Under the pieces are notes generated by a model. The model ran no database searches. It was not told the origin of the DNA and saw nothing but the letters and a program-made list of their open reading frames with translations. From Zoroaster sp. YZ-2022 (Eukaryota > Echinodermata > Asteroidea > Forcipulatida > Zoroasteridae), in the NCBI GenBank assembly GCA_029582265.1, contig CM055819.1, positions 11,457,087-11,521,086 on the forward strand: a stretch of DNA of 64,000 bases. Reading direction: 5' to 3'. How positions within the stretch are numbered: the stretch's first letter is position 1; each line of letters begins with the position of its first letter. This document shows positions 1 through 11,154 of the stretch, piece by piece. The translations under genes were made by a program, and so were the position numbers.

Positions 1-49
1 ACTATTTTTAGTATTTACAAATTTTCACTTGTCAAGGTTGGCAGGTATG

Positions 50-262
50 CTATTGTGTCTCTTTCAATACATTTTGACTCGAACACAACACAATGACCCC
101 TTTTGTGGCGATGTACGGACAGTGAGTGGCGTCCGGCGGGCCTCTGTGTGTGAGGCTTATACGCGGTGCGGCTTATATGTTGACGCATGTATTTTGTTTT
201 GGTGATTTTGGGGTAGTGCGGCTTACACACCGCGCGGCTTATATTCCGGAAATTACGGTACA
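50..262. repeat. Probable MITE-like repeat with repeated GCGGCTTA blocks
   Basis: The motif gcggctta recurs near 168, 220 and 236 in a CpG-rich block that ends in ttccggaaattacggta. The short internal repetition suggests a non-autonomous DNA element rather than coding sequence. I recall similar repeats in several marine genomes but cannot verify that here. Its limits are uncertain. Confidence 0.35.
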
Positions 263-315
263 TGTATACTGTCCAATTTGCCCTGTTAAGCAATTCTGCT
301 GACACCCAGCTAATC

Positions 316-484
316 CCAGGCCTGGAATTTCGTTCTTGTTGGTTGGGTGGGGCAAGGCCACTTCTCTTGAGTAAACATCACTTCCATTAGAATGTTAGAA
401 TGTCTATGGGAACATTTATAAGGGGGGCCAAGACCAGGACAATGAGGCCATGGTCTCCCTGGCCTTCATGAAATTCCAGGCCTA
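316..484. mobile_element. Small MITE with 14-bp inverted ends, hAT-like
   Basis: aggcctggaatttc (318-331) is repeated inverted and perfectly as gaaattccaggcct (470-483). The copy of about 170 bp has no coding capacity. TAATC stands on both sides and may be part of the target duplication. Ends of the form CAGGCCTGG are common in hAT elements, but the superfamily call is an inference. Confidence 0.55.
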
Positions 485-870
485 TAATCAAATACATGAC
501 AGAAATAGCAAGTTGTAATGGGACCAGGCCTGCTGATGGTGCTTATAACAAAACTTGATGTTAAAGGGAAGGTACATACATGTACAACACAGGTATTTGG
601 AAATGTTCATTTCAACCATATACATGTATAGATTTTAAGAGATTTCTCATAAAACAAACCTGTGAACATTCATCACAATAGGTGCTCATGGTTTTGAGAA
701 AAAGATGAAAATTGTTAAAGGTATTTTATGTAAAGATGAAAGCACTTGATAGGGAATAATTTCTTAGCATGATTGATACTTGTAAATAAGGATCTTTGTG
801 GGTATCAGTACTTATGTTTTTTTAACAGAAAGCTCATATTAATTCTCATTTTACATTTGTTTTATTTCAG

Positions 871-909
871 TGAAAACTAAATGTACGGATTGCTGCACCA
901 ATTGTTTCT
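871..909 (+). CDS. Candidate 39-nt exon, Cys-rich (death-domain gene)
   Basis: An acceptor (tttatttcag, ending 870) and a donor (gtaagt from 910) bound 39 nt. In phase 1-1 the exon reads KTKCTDCCTNCF, with four cysteines beside basic residues, which could be a palmitoylated juxtamembrane segment or part of a Cys-rich extracellular module. The phase fits the downstream exon at 4105-4215, which is the main reason to link them. A 39-nt exon could arise by chance, so the link is tentative. Confidence 0.4.
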
Positions 910-3050
910 GTAAGTATCACATTTCAGAGTATTGTCACAGCAAAAAATGTTTAAAAATTTGTAATTGTTGCTGTTTTTGCATTTTTTTTAATTTTCCCTA
1001 TTTAGTTTTCTATTGTTTAGAATTATGACATAGCTTTGCATATTCTTTGTGTTAGAGTTTTTTTCAATGAACCAGACTTGATTAATTACAACATCAATAG
1101 CAATTTGTTTTAAAAGGAACTCTGTGTGTGTGAGTAGTATACGAGTTAAATGGAAGGTACAACATCCTTAATGTTGGCCAAACAGCTCCCATGGGTATCC
1201 TTACTCTCTCAGCATCAACATGTACATTAAACCACCAAAGTGTGACAAACATTCACGACAGCAAACTTACATAAAACCTACAGAAAACTTAAGGAAAACA
1301 CTTGGAGCAATTTTTTGTAAATGTGCATATTTGTTTGTGTGTTTCTCTGAAATGAGAGCACTTATAAAAATTACACAATGTTAACCTTGCACAGGCTGAT
1401 TGTTTCTTTGAAAGAGGGTAAGCATGCTCGAAGAAATAGTTTTGCCAACATTAACCAATGTTTGTACCTTCCTTTGATGCAAGTTTTTTAGATTTATATT
1501 TAGAGATTCAAATGCAGTTCCCTAATTTATTGCTTCAAGGTATGGGATGTGGAAATAAGGTTAACCATCATCATCATTACCACCAATCTGACCTTGACAG
1601 CACAAAAGGTAATTTACCTGGATTAGTCGGGGTTCCAAACATTTGATAATATGAAATGGGACTGACCATGTTCATTAACTCTTCCAACTTGATCCTCGGG
1701 TTTTCTGTATACCTTGTTCCCTCTGCTTTTTCACCCTGGAGTGGGACGATTTCAATATTTCAAAATTCCAATTTATTTCATAATTATTTCAGTAAAATTA
1801 CTCATCCAAAAATTTGTTGTGTTAAAAATATTCATATAGACATAATAAAGTGAACAGAAGGGGAATAATTAATGTTTTGTTTCCTCAAAATAATATTCAA
1901 ACTGTTTTTTCATCATGTTTGGAGTAACCAATCAGCAGAAATCAATTTTCTATCAGAAATGTAGTGATAACTACATGTACATGTAGGTAGACCCTGGAGA
2001 TGAGGTTAATACATTCCCCTTTCCACTGAGACAAACAAACACCCATTACAATGTTGAATTATTGGAATTTATTCTGCAATATGGTCACAATGGAATGGAT
2101 CGAGTGCCTCAGATAAAACAACAAAACATACACTTTGCGTTTTAATAGCATGTTGTATTAAATGAAGTGTACACCTTTACCCGATAACAAAACTACTAAA
2201 TTAGAATCTAAAATATGATGTGAAGTTGGTGACGGTAACTAAACATTTTTTGAAGGGTTAAAGAAAAATAATGGAAGTCTTGTTTTTGGTTATTCCTACT
2301 TAGAGTTCATTACTTTTTAAAATAGGGTTGAAAATATTTACCATTTTGTATGGTCTTTAAAGAGAAAATAGTGAAAAGGCATTCAGATGGTTTTAGTTCA
2401 TTTCCATGTGGAATTTATATCTCCGCGGGAGGAAAAAAAAATTAATATATAATAAATATAAATATATAATATTTTCAAGGGATCTTTGATACCATCATCA
2501 ACTGGTATTTTTATGATGAAGTTTCCTCGGCAGATGCATCTGCAGTAATGTCGGGATTAACTAATGAAGATGTGACAAGAAGTTTATCTCCTGAATTGTT
2601 TTTACCCCCAGAGCCTCACAGGCAGCTCTCGCTAAGGGAATATAAACTCTGTGGTCGGATTAAAGATTGGTAGTGGCGTGGACATGGGTGATAACAGACC
2701 AAACCTTTATCACCAGTTGTCAGGAACTTCCCAAGTTCCTTTACATGTACATGTGAACATCCTTTATCAATATTGTCAGGAAAACCTTTCAGGAAAAATT
2801 AATTCCACCATTTCCTTGTTCCTACATGTACTTATAAATAATTAGTCAAGAAACAAAATAAAAAATAATAACAAATATACATTTCTTCAGTAAATAACAG
2901 TTTCAGTCCTCAATATTTTATAGATGTTTTAGACTGATTAAGTTAATTGACAAACACTTTTACTTTAAAAGTAATAAATGATTAAATATTTTATAGTGCA
3001 TTATTTTAACATCAATAAGTTCATGATTGACCACTGAACAGCACTTCTAC
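910..3050. other. Intronic/intergenic, no gene supported
   Basis: AT-rich sequence with stop codons in all frames. One open stretch at 2480-2670 follows a weak acceptor but lacks a convincing donor in the right phase. No other feature is seen. Confidence 0.5.
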
Positions 3051-3251
3051 AAGCACCTCCGACAGCACCTCCGACAGCACCTCCGACAGCACCTCCGACA
3101 GCACCTCCGACAGCACTACCGACAGCACCACCGACAGCACCACCGACAGCACCACCGACAGCACCTCCGACAGCACCACCGACAGCACCACCGACAGCAC
3201 CACCGACAGCACCACTGACAGCACCACCGGAAGAAGATGCAAGTGGAAGAG
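3042..3251 (+). CDS. Possible alternative exon made of the 12-bp repeat
   Basis: The stretch starts after an AG at 3040-3041 and ends before a GT at 3252. It would be a phase 1-1 exon encoding a Thr/Ala/Pro repeat followed by EEDASGRG, and its phase agrees with the exons at 871-909 and 4105-4215. The acceptor has a poor pyrimidine tract and the donor (GTCAAA) is weak. Long openness is expected from the repeat itself, since all frames are open. It is recorded only because the phase matches; an RNA read would decide. Confidence 0.2.
3051..3230. repeat. 12-bp minisatellite (agcacctccgac / agcaccaccgac)
   Basis: About 15 tandem 12-bp units. The first block is mostly the cctccg form and the second mostly the ccaccg form. 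Because 12 is a multiple of 3, every frame stays open on both strands, so long reading frames here are repeat artefacts. Confidence 0.9.
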
Positions 3252-4104
3252 GTCAAAACACACAGCAGAGTCAACTAATACATAAGTTTTTATAATTGAC
3301 CTCTTGTGATTTGCTTCTTAAAGGGAGTGTACACCTTTGATCATTATTCTATTAGAAATGATGAGAAGTTGGTGATGGTACTAAACATCCTGAGAAATTA
3401 GTCCATCATGCTGTCCTTTATTAGAAAACGTGAAATTTATTCAGTGTATTGCAAATTTAAAATGGATTACAAACAAATAGAATACATTGAATAGAATGCA
3501 TACAAACAAATCTAAATACATTTTTGGAATAAAGCTGAAACTTTCACAGATCCGTTTCTATACATGTTTGATATCTCTTCATTCAGTATAAAAGTATGGA
3601 AGCATGTACATTCCCTTTAACCGCGTGCCCTTCACACACAACAAGTGAATTATTATCATACACTGTGTAACTACAGTAATATCCAGTATATCAATCAAAC
3701 AGACTGGATTAACCAATCTGGTTTGTACGTGTGACATCATTTCAACATACATAAATCCACGCCTCCTTCACTGTTATAGTTGATTATGCTTGCAAAAGAT
3801 TGAAATCTTACTCATTTCTACCATTTGATCGACAGAATCGTATAGACATTGTGAAATAAGGTACTCTTCCTATGTAATTCTTTCATTAGAGCCACAAGAC
3901 GAGTGTGCGTACTGTTCAGTATTTACTTATGATGAGGATAGGGTTATTAAAGCCTTTCAATGTCTATTGTTGCTATGTCGGTCAAGCACTTTACTGCTCA
4001 GCATTGCTTATGGTCAGGCAGTGGCTATGGCCATGGAATAATGTATTGCATTTTTGCGGGCATAGATAACACACAACTTTTGTTGTTGTTCATATTAGCT
4101 TCAG

Positions 4105-4215
4105 ACAGCATAGATGCAAGTAATACTCCAGACCCTGTGCCATCTTCAACAACAGAGGGACCATCTTCACAGAGCCATACCACTGCTGATATTCATCCAC
4201 AACCTCATGAAAATG
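4105..4215 (+). CDS. Exon: Ser/Thr/Pro-rich linker of a death-domain protein
   Basis: The acceptor attagcttcag ends at 4104 and the canonical donor gtaagt begins at 4216. The 111-nt exon is phase 1-1. It encodes about 36 residues rich in Ser, Thr, Pro and His (for example DPVPSSTTEGPSSQ), typical of an unstructured linker or an O-glycosylated stalk. Its end phase matches the next exon (7133-7218), giving a Glu codon across the junction. The product is inferred to be the part of the protein before the death domain at 8287-8569. No domain is recognised in this exon itself. Confidence 0.5.
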
Positions 4216-4259
4216 GTAAGTTAGGCTTTGAGCCCAAAATGTATTTTTTGATACGAGGT

Positions 4260-4490
4260 TCTTTGTGTGTGTGTGTGTGTGTGTGTGAACGTACACACCA
4301 TTCGTTGTGGGGTCCAAAACACAATAGAACAATTGGACCCCACAAGGTAACTATAGAAAATCTTGTACCCCACAGGAGAATTATATAGAAAAGGGATAAT
4401 AGAACGAACAAAGGAATACCCCACAAATCAATGTGCGTGAGGGTGTGTGTGTGTGTGTGTGTGTGCATTTGTACACACTAGGGATCCTTG
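4260..4490. repeat. Dispersed repeat flanked by (GT)n
   Basis: Two (gt)n runs (about 4265-4287 and 4442-4464) flank a block with ggggtcc/ggaccccac motifs. The block is present in inverted orientation at 27,400-27,570, also next to (AC)n. The pairing of microsatellite and body in both places shows one repeat family rather than two independent microsatellites. Confidence 0.65.
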
Positions 4491-4802
4491 TGATTATGAA
4501 TGTTGCATGTAATGTATGTACATTTCCATTACAAAGGACATTTGAAGCCATTATACACATTCATACTCAAAACTCAGTATACTTGATCAGTCAATATCGA
4601 CAAATGCATGCTACAAATGTGTAAAATTGCGAGTTCCGGCTTCAGTGTGTCCACGTTGTTTGGACAGACACAAAAAATTGAGCCTGAAGGAAAGTGGTTT
4701 GTTTATATTTCGCTAGCGTTTTTAGACGCTCCATAATGTTGATGTTTTGTTTATTTTGTTTATTTTTTTAATTTATTAATTTTTCTATTTTTTTTTAATG
4801 CA

Positions 4803-5101
4803 AATTCGCCCCACACAAGGCCAATGGCCACTCCAAGGTGGGGGCTACTAAGTCATTGAGTTGTTACAACGACTCCACACTGAAGAAAACCAGCCCCTCG
4901 CACCGAAACAAGACATAGGACTGGGAGGGGTAACTAGTCCAGAACAAGGCAGTCGATTAACTGCCTCTGCCCCTATAAGCAATTATGGTAAAGTGTCTTG
5001 CTCAAGGACACAAGTGTCATGGCCAGGATTCGAACCCACATTCTGCTGCCAACACCAGAACTTGAGTCCGGTAAGCTAGACCGCTCGGCCACGACACTCC
5101 A
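4803..5101 (-). mobile_element. tRNA-derived SINE
   Basis: Read on the minus strand, the head (near 5095 to 5015) has an A-box-like tggccgagcgg and a B-box ggttcgaatcc at tRNA-like spacing, then the conserved acacttgtgtcc and a body of about 200 bp. It ends towards 4803 next to a T/A-rich stretch. The head resembles a class II (Leu/Ser type) tRNA. The body and 3' end differ from the SINE at 35,032-35,392, so they are different subfamilies sharing a head. Pol III promoter function is inferred from the boxes. Confidence 0.75.
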
Positions 5102-5285
5102 CAAAATCATAGTAATCAGCATTAGGAACATCTTGCTTTAAACTTCTGAAAATAGGATTGGGACCACAGCTCAGCTAGGCGGACATGAAAAGTGAAAACA
5201 ACAATTTTGATTTTATGAGAAAATCAAATATAAATGTAAATTTATAGTTGCTATAACCCTAACCCTCCAGGGTATTTTGGCTAGA

Positions 5286-5557
5286 AACCCTGCCAGACGC
5301 AACAGATTGCATCGTTCGTCAAAGTGACTTGACTGCCCAGTGCAGCAAAATCCATCAGGTCACAAATCTCAAGGCCGAACTGCCTCAGAGTCTGTGGTCA
5401 CCAAACGCAGCAGGATACAACTCTGGCATTGTTCAATGGGACCAGCTCTCAATAGAAACAGACTTGGCTGCTTATGCACTGGTGTTGACAGCTGAATGCA
5501 TCAAAGTGCACCAGACTTTTCCACCTGATGCACTGTGCTGCGTCTGGCAGGGTTAGG
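5286..5557. mobile_element. MITE-like element with ends CCCTGCCAGACGCA
   Basis: aaccctgccagacgca near 5287 is repeated inverted as tgcgtctggcagggtt near 5540-5555, with partial symmetry further inside (gcatc/gatgc). The element is about 270 bp. No clear target duplication is seen. Neighbouring ccctaaccct belongs to this repeat context and is not telomeric. Confidence 0.5.
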
Positions 5558-5787
5558 GATAAGGAAGTTCTATAGATCAGAATGAATTTATTGAGGCTGA
5601 CAAAATTGGAAGAATGTATGAACACAAAGTTTTTAAAGCATCAACACAGACTTTCTAATTTTAGGGCTTAATTTTCATGTACTAAATTTGCTTTAAACTT
5701 GAAACAGATTTTAAAGGATGTTTACCAAGTTGAATTGAGATATTAACCTTCTACTATTGCTGCACTTTAGTGGGAAGTTGCTATAGA

Positions 5788-6190
5788 GGTCAAAATAGGG
5801 CTGTGCGTTTTCAGATATTTTTGGAACGGATACTTGAAATCAGGAAACTTAGGATACCCGCTTAATTTTGTTGAAAAACATGCCTCCGGTGGTGCACAAA
5901 TACATGTACTGTAAATGGTAACAAAGTGACTTTTTATAATACAGAGGATACCATACTTACATCGATCTTTTTCTTTATTGGAATATGCAATCTCTTGAAT
6001 TTAAATATAATTGTCTGTAAAAGTGTAAACATTGTTCAAGAGTCACAGATTTCTGTTCGCACCGCTCAAATGTTACATGTAAGTCCGAATTTTAATAAGT
6101 CGTTTATGGGTAATTGGAACCAAAAAATGGAACCGGGTAATGACCGTTTCAGTCGGGTATCCGGATACCCGGCACAGCCCTAGGTCAAAA
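5788..6190 (+). mobile_element. hAT-like MITE with perfect 8-bp target duplication
   Basis: The element at 5796-6182 begins tagggctgtgc and ends gcacagcccta. It is flanked on both sides by GGTCAAAA (5788-5795 and 6183-6190). The 8-bp duplication and the form of the termini indicate the hAT superfamily. It is 387 bp with no transposase, so it is non-autonomous. A second copy in the opposite orientation lies at 19,093-20,286. Confidence 0.8.
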
Positions 6191-7132
6191 CCTGTCAACT
6201 GCTTGTTTTGACTGTTGACCCAAATGTGCACAGTGGGGCATTTTTGACTGGTTTTGACGGACATTTTGACCACCCTGAACAATACCAGACAATGCTTTTA
6301 CAAGTCAAAAATGGTTGACTCATTTTGACCTGTATTTGTACTTACTACATTTTAAGGTATTGACAGTGTTTGACTTTTAAGTGCACTAGATATACCTTGG
6401 CAAGTATATCAACATTTTGACTGATTTTGACCCTTGTAGTAGTAGGAGGGTTAAGTAGCAATTCAGAGCCCTTTTTCATATACTGAAATGTGTTTTTTCA
6501 TATCCATGTACTTTATGTTATAATTTAAATGGGGTATTACCAATGGTGTACATTCCCTTTAAGACAAACATTAACTCTTCCTGCTGGAAAGTCGATATAT
6601 CAGCTCAAGCGCACCGCGTTCTGACGATAAGTCGATTTAATGGCTCAGATGTCATACCCTGACAACTGGTTTTTGTTTCGACATGTTTTGACAAAAGAAT
6701 GCGCACTAACCAATAAGAATTAGAGGTCATGCAAATTAGCTAATAAATATTGATTATTGACAACGAGCACAGATGAAATACTACTCTGATAGCTCCAGTT
6801 GTGTTCATTGTTAACGTTAAGTACACAACAATCGATAACCTTTATTTTGATACCTTACTATCTTCAGTTGTCAAAAGATAAACAAATTATTAATTATTTC
6901 CACACTTGACCTTGATTCTTTATAGTATCATATTACAATAATGAAAACAATTCTGTCCATACACCTAAAATAATTCCGGGTAGAATGAGATAACATAAAC
7001 ATTTACCCCTATATGATTTTGCCTTAGGTTTAGACTTGTACCTTTTAAAGATCTCCAGACAAAGTGCTTTAAAAGTTATGTGTTATTATCAGAATTGTTT
7101 TCTTCAAACTGCAACTTTGTACAATTGTACAG

Positions 7133-7218
7133 AGACAACTGCAACCACAACGAGCACTCCGGCAATAGCAGATCAAAGTGATTCAGGAGGAGGAACTCTG
7201 AGCAGGGTCATCAGAATG
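7133..7218 (+). CDS. Exon: Thr/Ser-rich linker upstream of the death domain
   Basis: The acceptor acaattgtacag ends at 7132 and the canonical donor gtaagt begins at 7219. The exon is 86 nt, phase 1-0. It encodes a Thr-rich then Gly/Ser-rich linker (TTATTTSTP, DQSDSGGGTLSR). Its start phase fits the exon at 4105-4215 and its end phase fits the death-domain exon at 8287, so three successive junctions agree. It is inferred to be the flexible segment just before the death domain. Confidence 0.55.
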
Positions 7219-8286
7219 GTAAGTCACACATGTACACTTGTTCTTGTTGGAATTATTTGGTAGGAAAATGTTAGTACTAAAGTAGGGCTGTGGTTACCAA
7301 ACACTACCCTGGTCACGTCTTGGTCAGAGACCCGGCCTAACTTCAGGATTTGTTCTTCTTTCTATATTCACCACAATTTGAATAAATTACTCTGACAATA
7401 AAATAACAATGGCATTTTATTTCCATAGACCACCTCATTCGAGGCATGAGATAAAGAATTACCTACAATCACAAACAAAAACATGTTTATTAAAAGAAAC
7501 TTTTTAATTATGATTGGACAAAATTAGGAAAACGGGGGAAAAAAAGAAAGAAAATATTTTTACTGTTACAAAATAACGAGGTACATATTTACAAATCCAA
7601 TAAAGGCATTGCATTTTAACCAACCCTGCATGTGGAAGCTACTTAAAATTAATTAAAAGTTATGAAGTTGTGTGGCATCATTTGTTGCAAATAGTTGTTT
7701 CATTTGCTCATCATTATGAGGCCTTTCAGGTTGGTAGATTAAACTACAGCTCCTTCTGTCAGCTTGGATGTATGAGCATTCAACAATCGGTCAATTTAAA
7801 CTGTTTTGTAATTTGCCTGTAATTTCTTTGTTCATGTAAAAAGACAGTGGGCACACTAGTGCAATGACACCCAGCAGAACTAATGGAGATTGCACAGCAC
7901 AGGTAGGTAATCATCTATGTCTTGAGGTGATATAGTAAACAATTCATTTGTAAGATGGCGGTTTGAGAGAGACTCCATGGTACCTCCGCAGAGTGACAGT
8001 TTAATAGTTTTATGAAATATAAACATTTTACAAAAATAACAATACTTTAGAATTAATACTTTGGAATTAACAAAATTAGGGTCCCTTGAGACCTGCTCAT
8101 TCTTTACAACTTGCTTTTTCCTGTATACCTTTTTGTCTTGTTTTATATTGTTTCTTAGTTGTTGGGCCCCTCTGATGTATGAAATATTGAGTAAAACAAT
8201 TATTCACAGTAGATCAATTTACAGAATTATATGGTAAATACATTCTATGCTCATATTTTCTCAAATTATTTCTATTATTCACTCAG

Positions 8287-8569
8287 CAAACAGAAAAAGG
8301 ATATTTTTCCGACAAACTTGTGAAAGAACTTGCGGGATTGCTCAACCCATTAAATCCAGTGGGCAACGACTGGTGCTGTATCCTTGAAGAGTTAAGGCAA
8401 TCAAATTCTGCAGAAGTCAGCAAAGTTGCTAAGATGTCCAATCCAACTTCTGAGGCCCTTCTTCGATGGCAGAGAGCTGGCAAGGGTCTTGATGATCTCC
8501 ATAAGTTGTACAGGAACAAACGGGATGATGTGTGTAATGTCATTGAGGTCTTTAAGCAAAATCCAAATG
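8287..8569 (+). CDS. Exon encoding a death domain
   Basis: The acceptor ttctattattcactcag ends at 8286 and the donor gtaagg begins at 8570. The 283-nt exon is phase 0-1 and gives 94 codons. The product has the layout of a death domain: a first helix with KLVKELAGLL, a GNDWCCILEEL segment where the family has its conserved Trp, a PTSEALLRWQ segment matching the common 'P...LL..W' pattern, and a final RDDVCNVIEVF helix where the family has 'R.DV...L'. Death domains mediate homotypic assembly in apoptosis and immune signalling. With the Ser/Thr linker upstream, the gene is probably a receptor or adaptor. It could instead be another death-fold type. The 3' exon was not found. Confidence 0.65.
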
Positions 8570-10654
8570 GTAAGGCTAAGGTTTAGTTCATGTACACAGC
8601 CATGTTTGCTGTTCTTGTACAGCATTAGATTTATGGGTTACACCATGTGTTATACAGGCATGAGAATCTTCCGGATTTTTCACCTCAAAATATGTGGTCT
8701 CCGAGTTCAGTGTGAATTTGATATAAAATTTGGGGGGTAGGTTGTATAGGGGTAAGCTCAGAAAACATGTGAAAAAAGTAAGTGAAAATTTAACTTTGTC
8801 ACCGATAAACTTTAGTATTTACAGCAGACAATTGTATCCAGGAAAAGTGTTGTTTAATGTAGCGACCCTATTTGATTGATGCCGCGGCGGATAAAAAAAA
8901 AAGTGTCTGACTACTCACTGTATTATGTGTAACGTGATGTGTCCGTGTTTTTCCCTCTCTGAATGTTGGCGTCCACCGGAATACGCATGCAATTTGTTTT
9001 TAAAAAGACATTATACAACGATTCGCACAACCTGGGATTTTCTGAAAAGAGTATTGATCTGGCAAAATCTCTCTATGTTCCGTAGACTGTGATTAACAGT
9101 CCTACATGTATTTTAGTGTGTGGTGCGGCGTGATGTATGCACCATAGTGCTAGCGCGGGAACCGACTTATTGTGTCTATCTGAGCGAGAGCCTTCGCAGC
9201 GATAACTGGAGAACTCTGTCTATGCGTCGGTTTACCCTATAGAAATGGCGTTCAAACTTACATACGTCCAGCGTGGTTCCGCCGTGGATGTTAATTAAAT
9301 CGACAAAACTATCAAAATAAATGGAAATGGAATTGGTGTGATAAAGTTCTGTTTGCTGGTTCTCCAGACCAGCATCTGTCGGCGGTGTTTTTGTAAACTT
9401 CACCAAGTTGGCGGTTTTGTGAATGTTGTCGTCGTGTCACCATCAGAATATGGAAGCTCTGGCTGGGCTGGATTGCCTTGCAGAAACACGCAAGCAAAAA
9501 GAGCACAAGAAACTGTTAAGAAGCGAACAACAGTTAATACCTAAAATAGCAATCTTTTAAGGATTTCATTTACCAATATCAAAATTTCCCGGGATTATTA
9601 TTTTTTCATTTTGTTTTATATCCCAAAATTACAAGAGATTTCAATGATAAAAATATTCAAAATAGCCATCCTATAAGGTTTTCATATACCAAAATCTAAT
9701 ATAAGCCTGGATTATTTTTCCTTCTTTTTTTGCAAACTCCATTCTCATGCCTGGTTATAATCTCTTCTTGGAAGAGAAGTGGGGCTCTGATAAGAACCGT
9801 ATTAAGGATAGTTGTTGATTTTTGAACAGTTCAATCTGTCTATCTTCGGAGGATGACACTAGTTTATGGGGGAAGGGGCAGGGCAGATCTTAGGTGACTG
9901 AAAAGGGGAGGCATCATAAACAAGGGTGGGGTTACACATAAAATACTCTGGTGAGCTTTATACATACGCAAAGAACTAAGAAAAGAGATGTTGAGGCATT
10001 GCACACATCTGATTAAAGTGTGGGAGTAGAAGTCGGTAGTCCATTGACAGAAGTGATTTGTATAGTGCAAATTATAAACTGCCTCTATAAGTAGTGCTTT
10101 CTTCAAAGAATAAATGTCTATTTAAACAACACATTTTACTAAGGTCTTTAAAATGATAGACTTCAAACATAGGGCGTGGGATAGATTTCAAACAAGTGGA
10201 ATATACATAATGTGTATATTTTTCAATAAAAATTGAGACTTGAATAACGAAAACCATAAAAAAAAGAATGAATGTTTCAAAGTACAAGAAAATTGACTAT
10301 AACAAATATGCTAATCCAGCCCATTTAGCAGTTTCATTGATTCATTAAAAAAACAAGGACATTGCTTTGTAACAAAACAATAATGTTATATATTGTACAT
10401 GTAAATAGAACATGTCTCTTAAAACCAATGAAATCAAATTTTATGTAGATTAAATATTTCACGCATATATACATGTTTTAGGATAGTTTTTACTTGAAGT
10501 TTGAGTATGCTGTTTAAATTTAAAAATTTTAACACAAGCTCACTATTTGTTAGAACACAATAGGAACTCAATATCACAGCAGCACTGAAAAGTAATAATA
10601 AATATTTGCCTCTTAAAGTTTACAGATTGTTAACAAACAAGACAACAAACAAAT
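8570..10654. other. No gene supported
   Basis: Includes a CpG-richer patch around 8930-9270 that could be regulatory, but no reading frame bounded by good splice sites and no start region could be supported. The remainder is AT-rich unique or low-copy sequence up to the gap. Confidence 0.4.
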
Positions 10655-11154
10655 NNNNNNNNNNNNNNNNNNNNNNNNNNNNNNNNNNNNNNNNNNNNNN
10701 NNNNNNNNNNNNNNNNNNNNNNNNNNNNNNNNNNNNNNNNNNNNNNNNNNNNNNNNNNNNNNNNNNNNNNNNNNNNNNNNNNNNNNNNNNNNNNNNNNNN
10801 NNNNNNNNNNNNNNNNNNNNNNNNNNNNNNNNNNNNNNNNNNNNNNNNNNNNNNNNNNNNNNNNNNNNNNNNNNNNNNNNNNNNNNNNNNNNNNNNNNNN
10901 NNNNNNNNNNNNNNNNNNNNNNNNNNNNNNNNNNNNNNNNNNNNNNNNNNNNNNNNNNNNNNNNNNNNNNNNNNNNNNNNNNNNNNNNNNNNNNNNNNNN
11001 NNNNNNNNNNNNNNNNNNNNNNNNNNNNNNNNNNNNNNNNNNNNNNNNNNNNNNNNNNNNNNNNNNNNNNNNNNNNNNNNNNNNNNNNNNNNNNNNNNNN
11101 NNNNNNNNNNNNNNNNNNNNNNNNNNNNNNNNNNNNNNNNNNNNNNNNNNNNNN
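10655..11154. other. Assembly gap, 500 N
   Basis: Exactly 500 N. The round length indicates a placeholder gap of unknown true size. Any reading frame running through it is meaningless. Confidence 0.99.

Noticed and set aside
2480..2669. Open stretch after a weak acceptor, reading IFDTIINWYFYDEVSSADAS and onward
   Set aside because: No good donor in a phase that fits the neighbouring exons, and no recognised family.
3021..3263. Long frames on both strands with QHLR or VLSV repeats
   Set aside because: They come from the 12-bp minisatellite, whose period keeps all frames open.
4090..4640. Several frames with runs of His-Thr or Cys-Val
   Set aside because: Translations of (GT)n microsatellites.
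5250..5570. ccctaaccct as a telomere-like tract
   Set aside because: Only one or two units, and they belong to the inverted ends of a MITE-like repeat.
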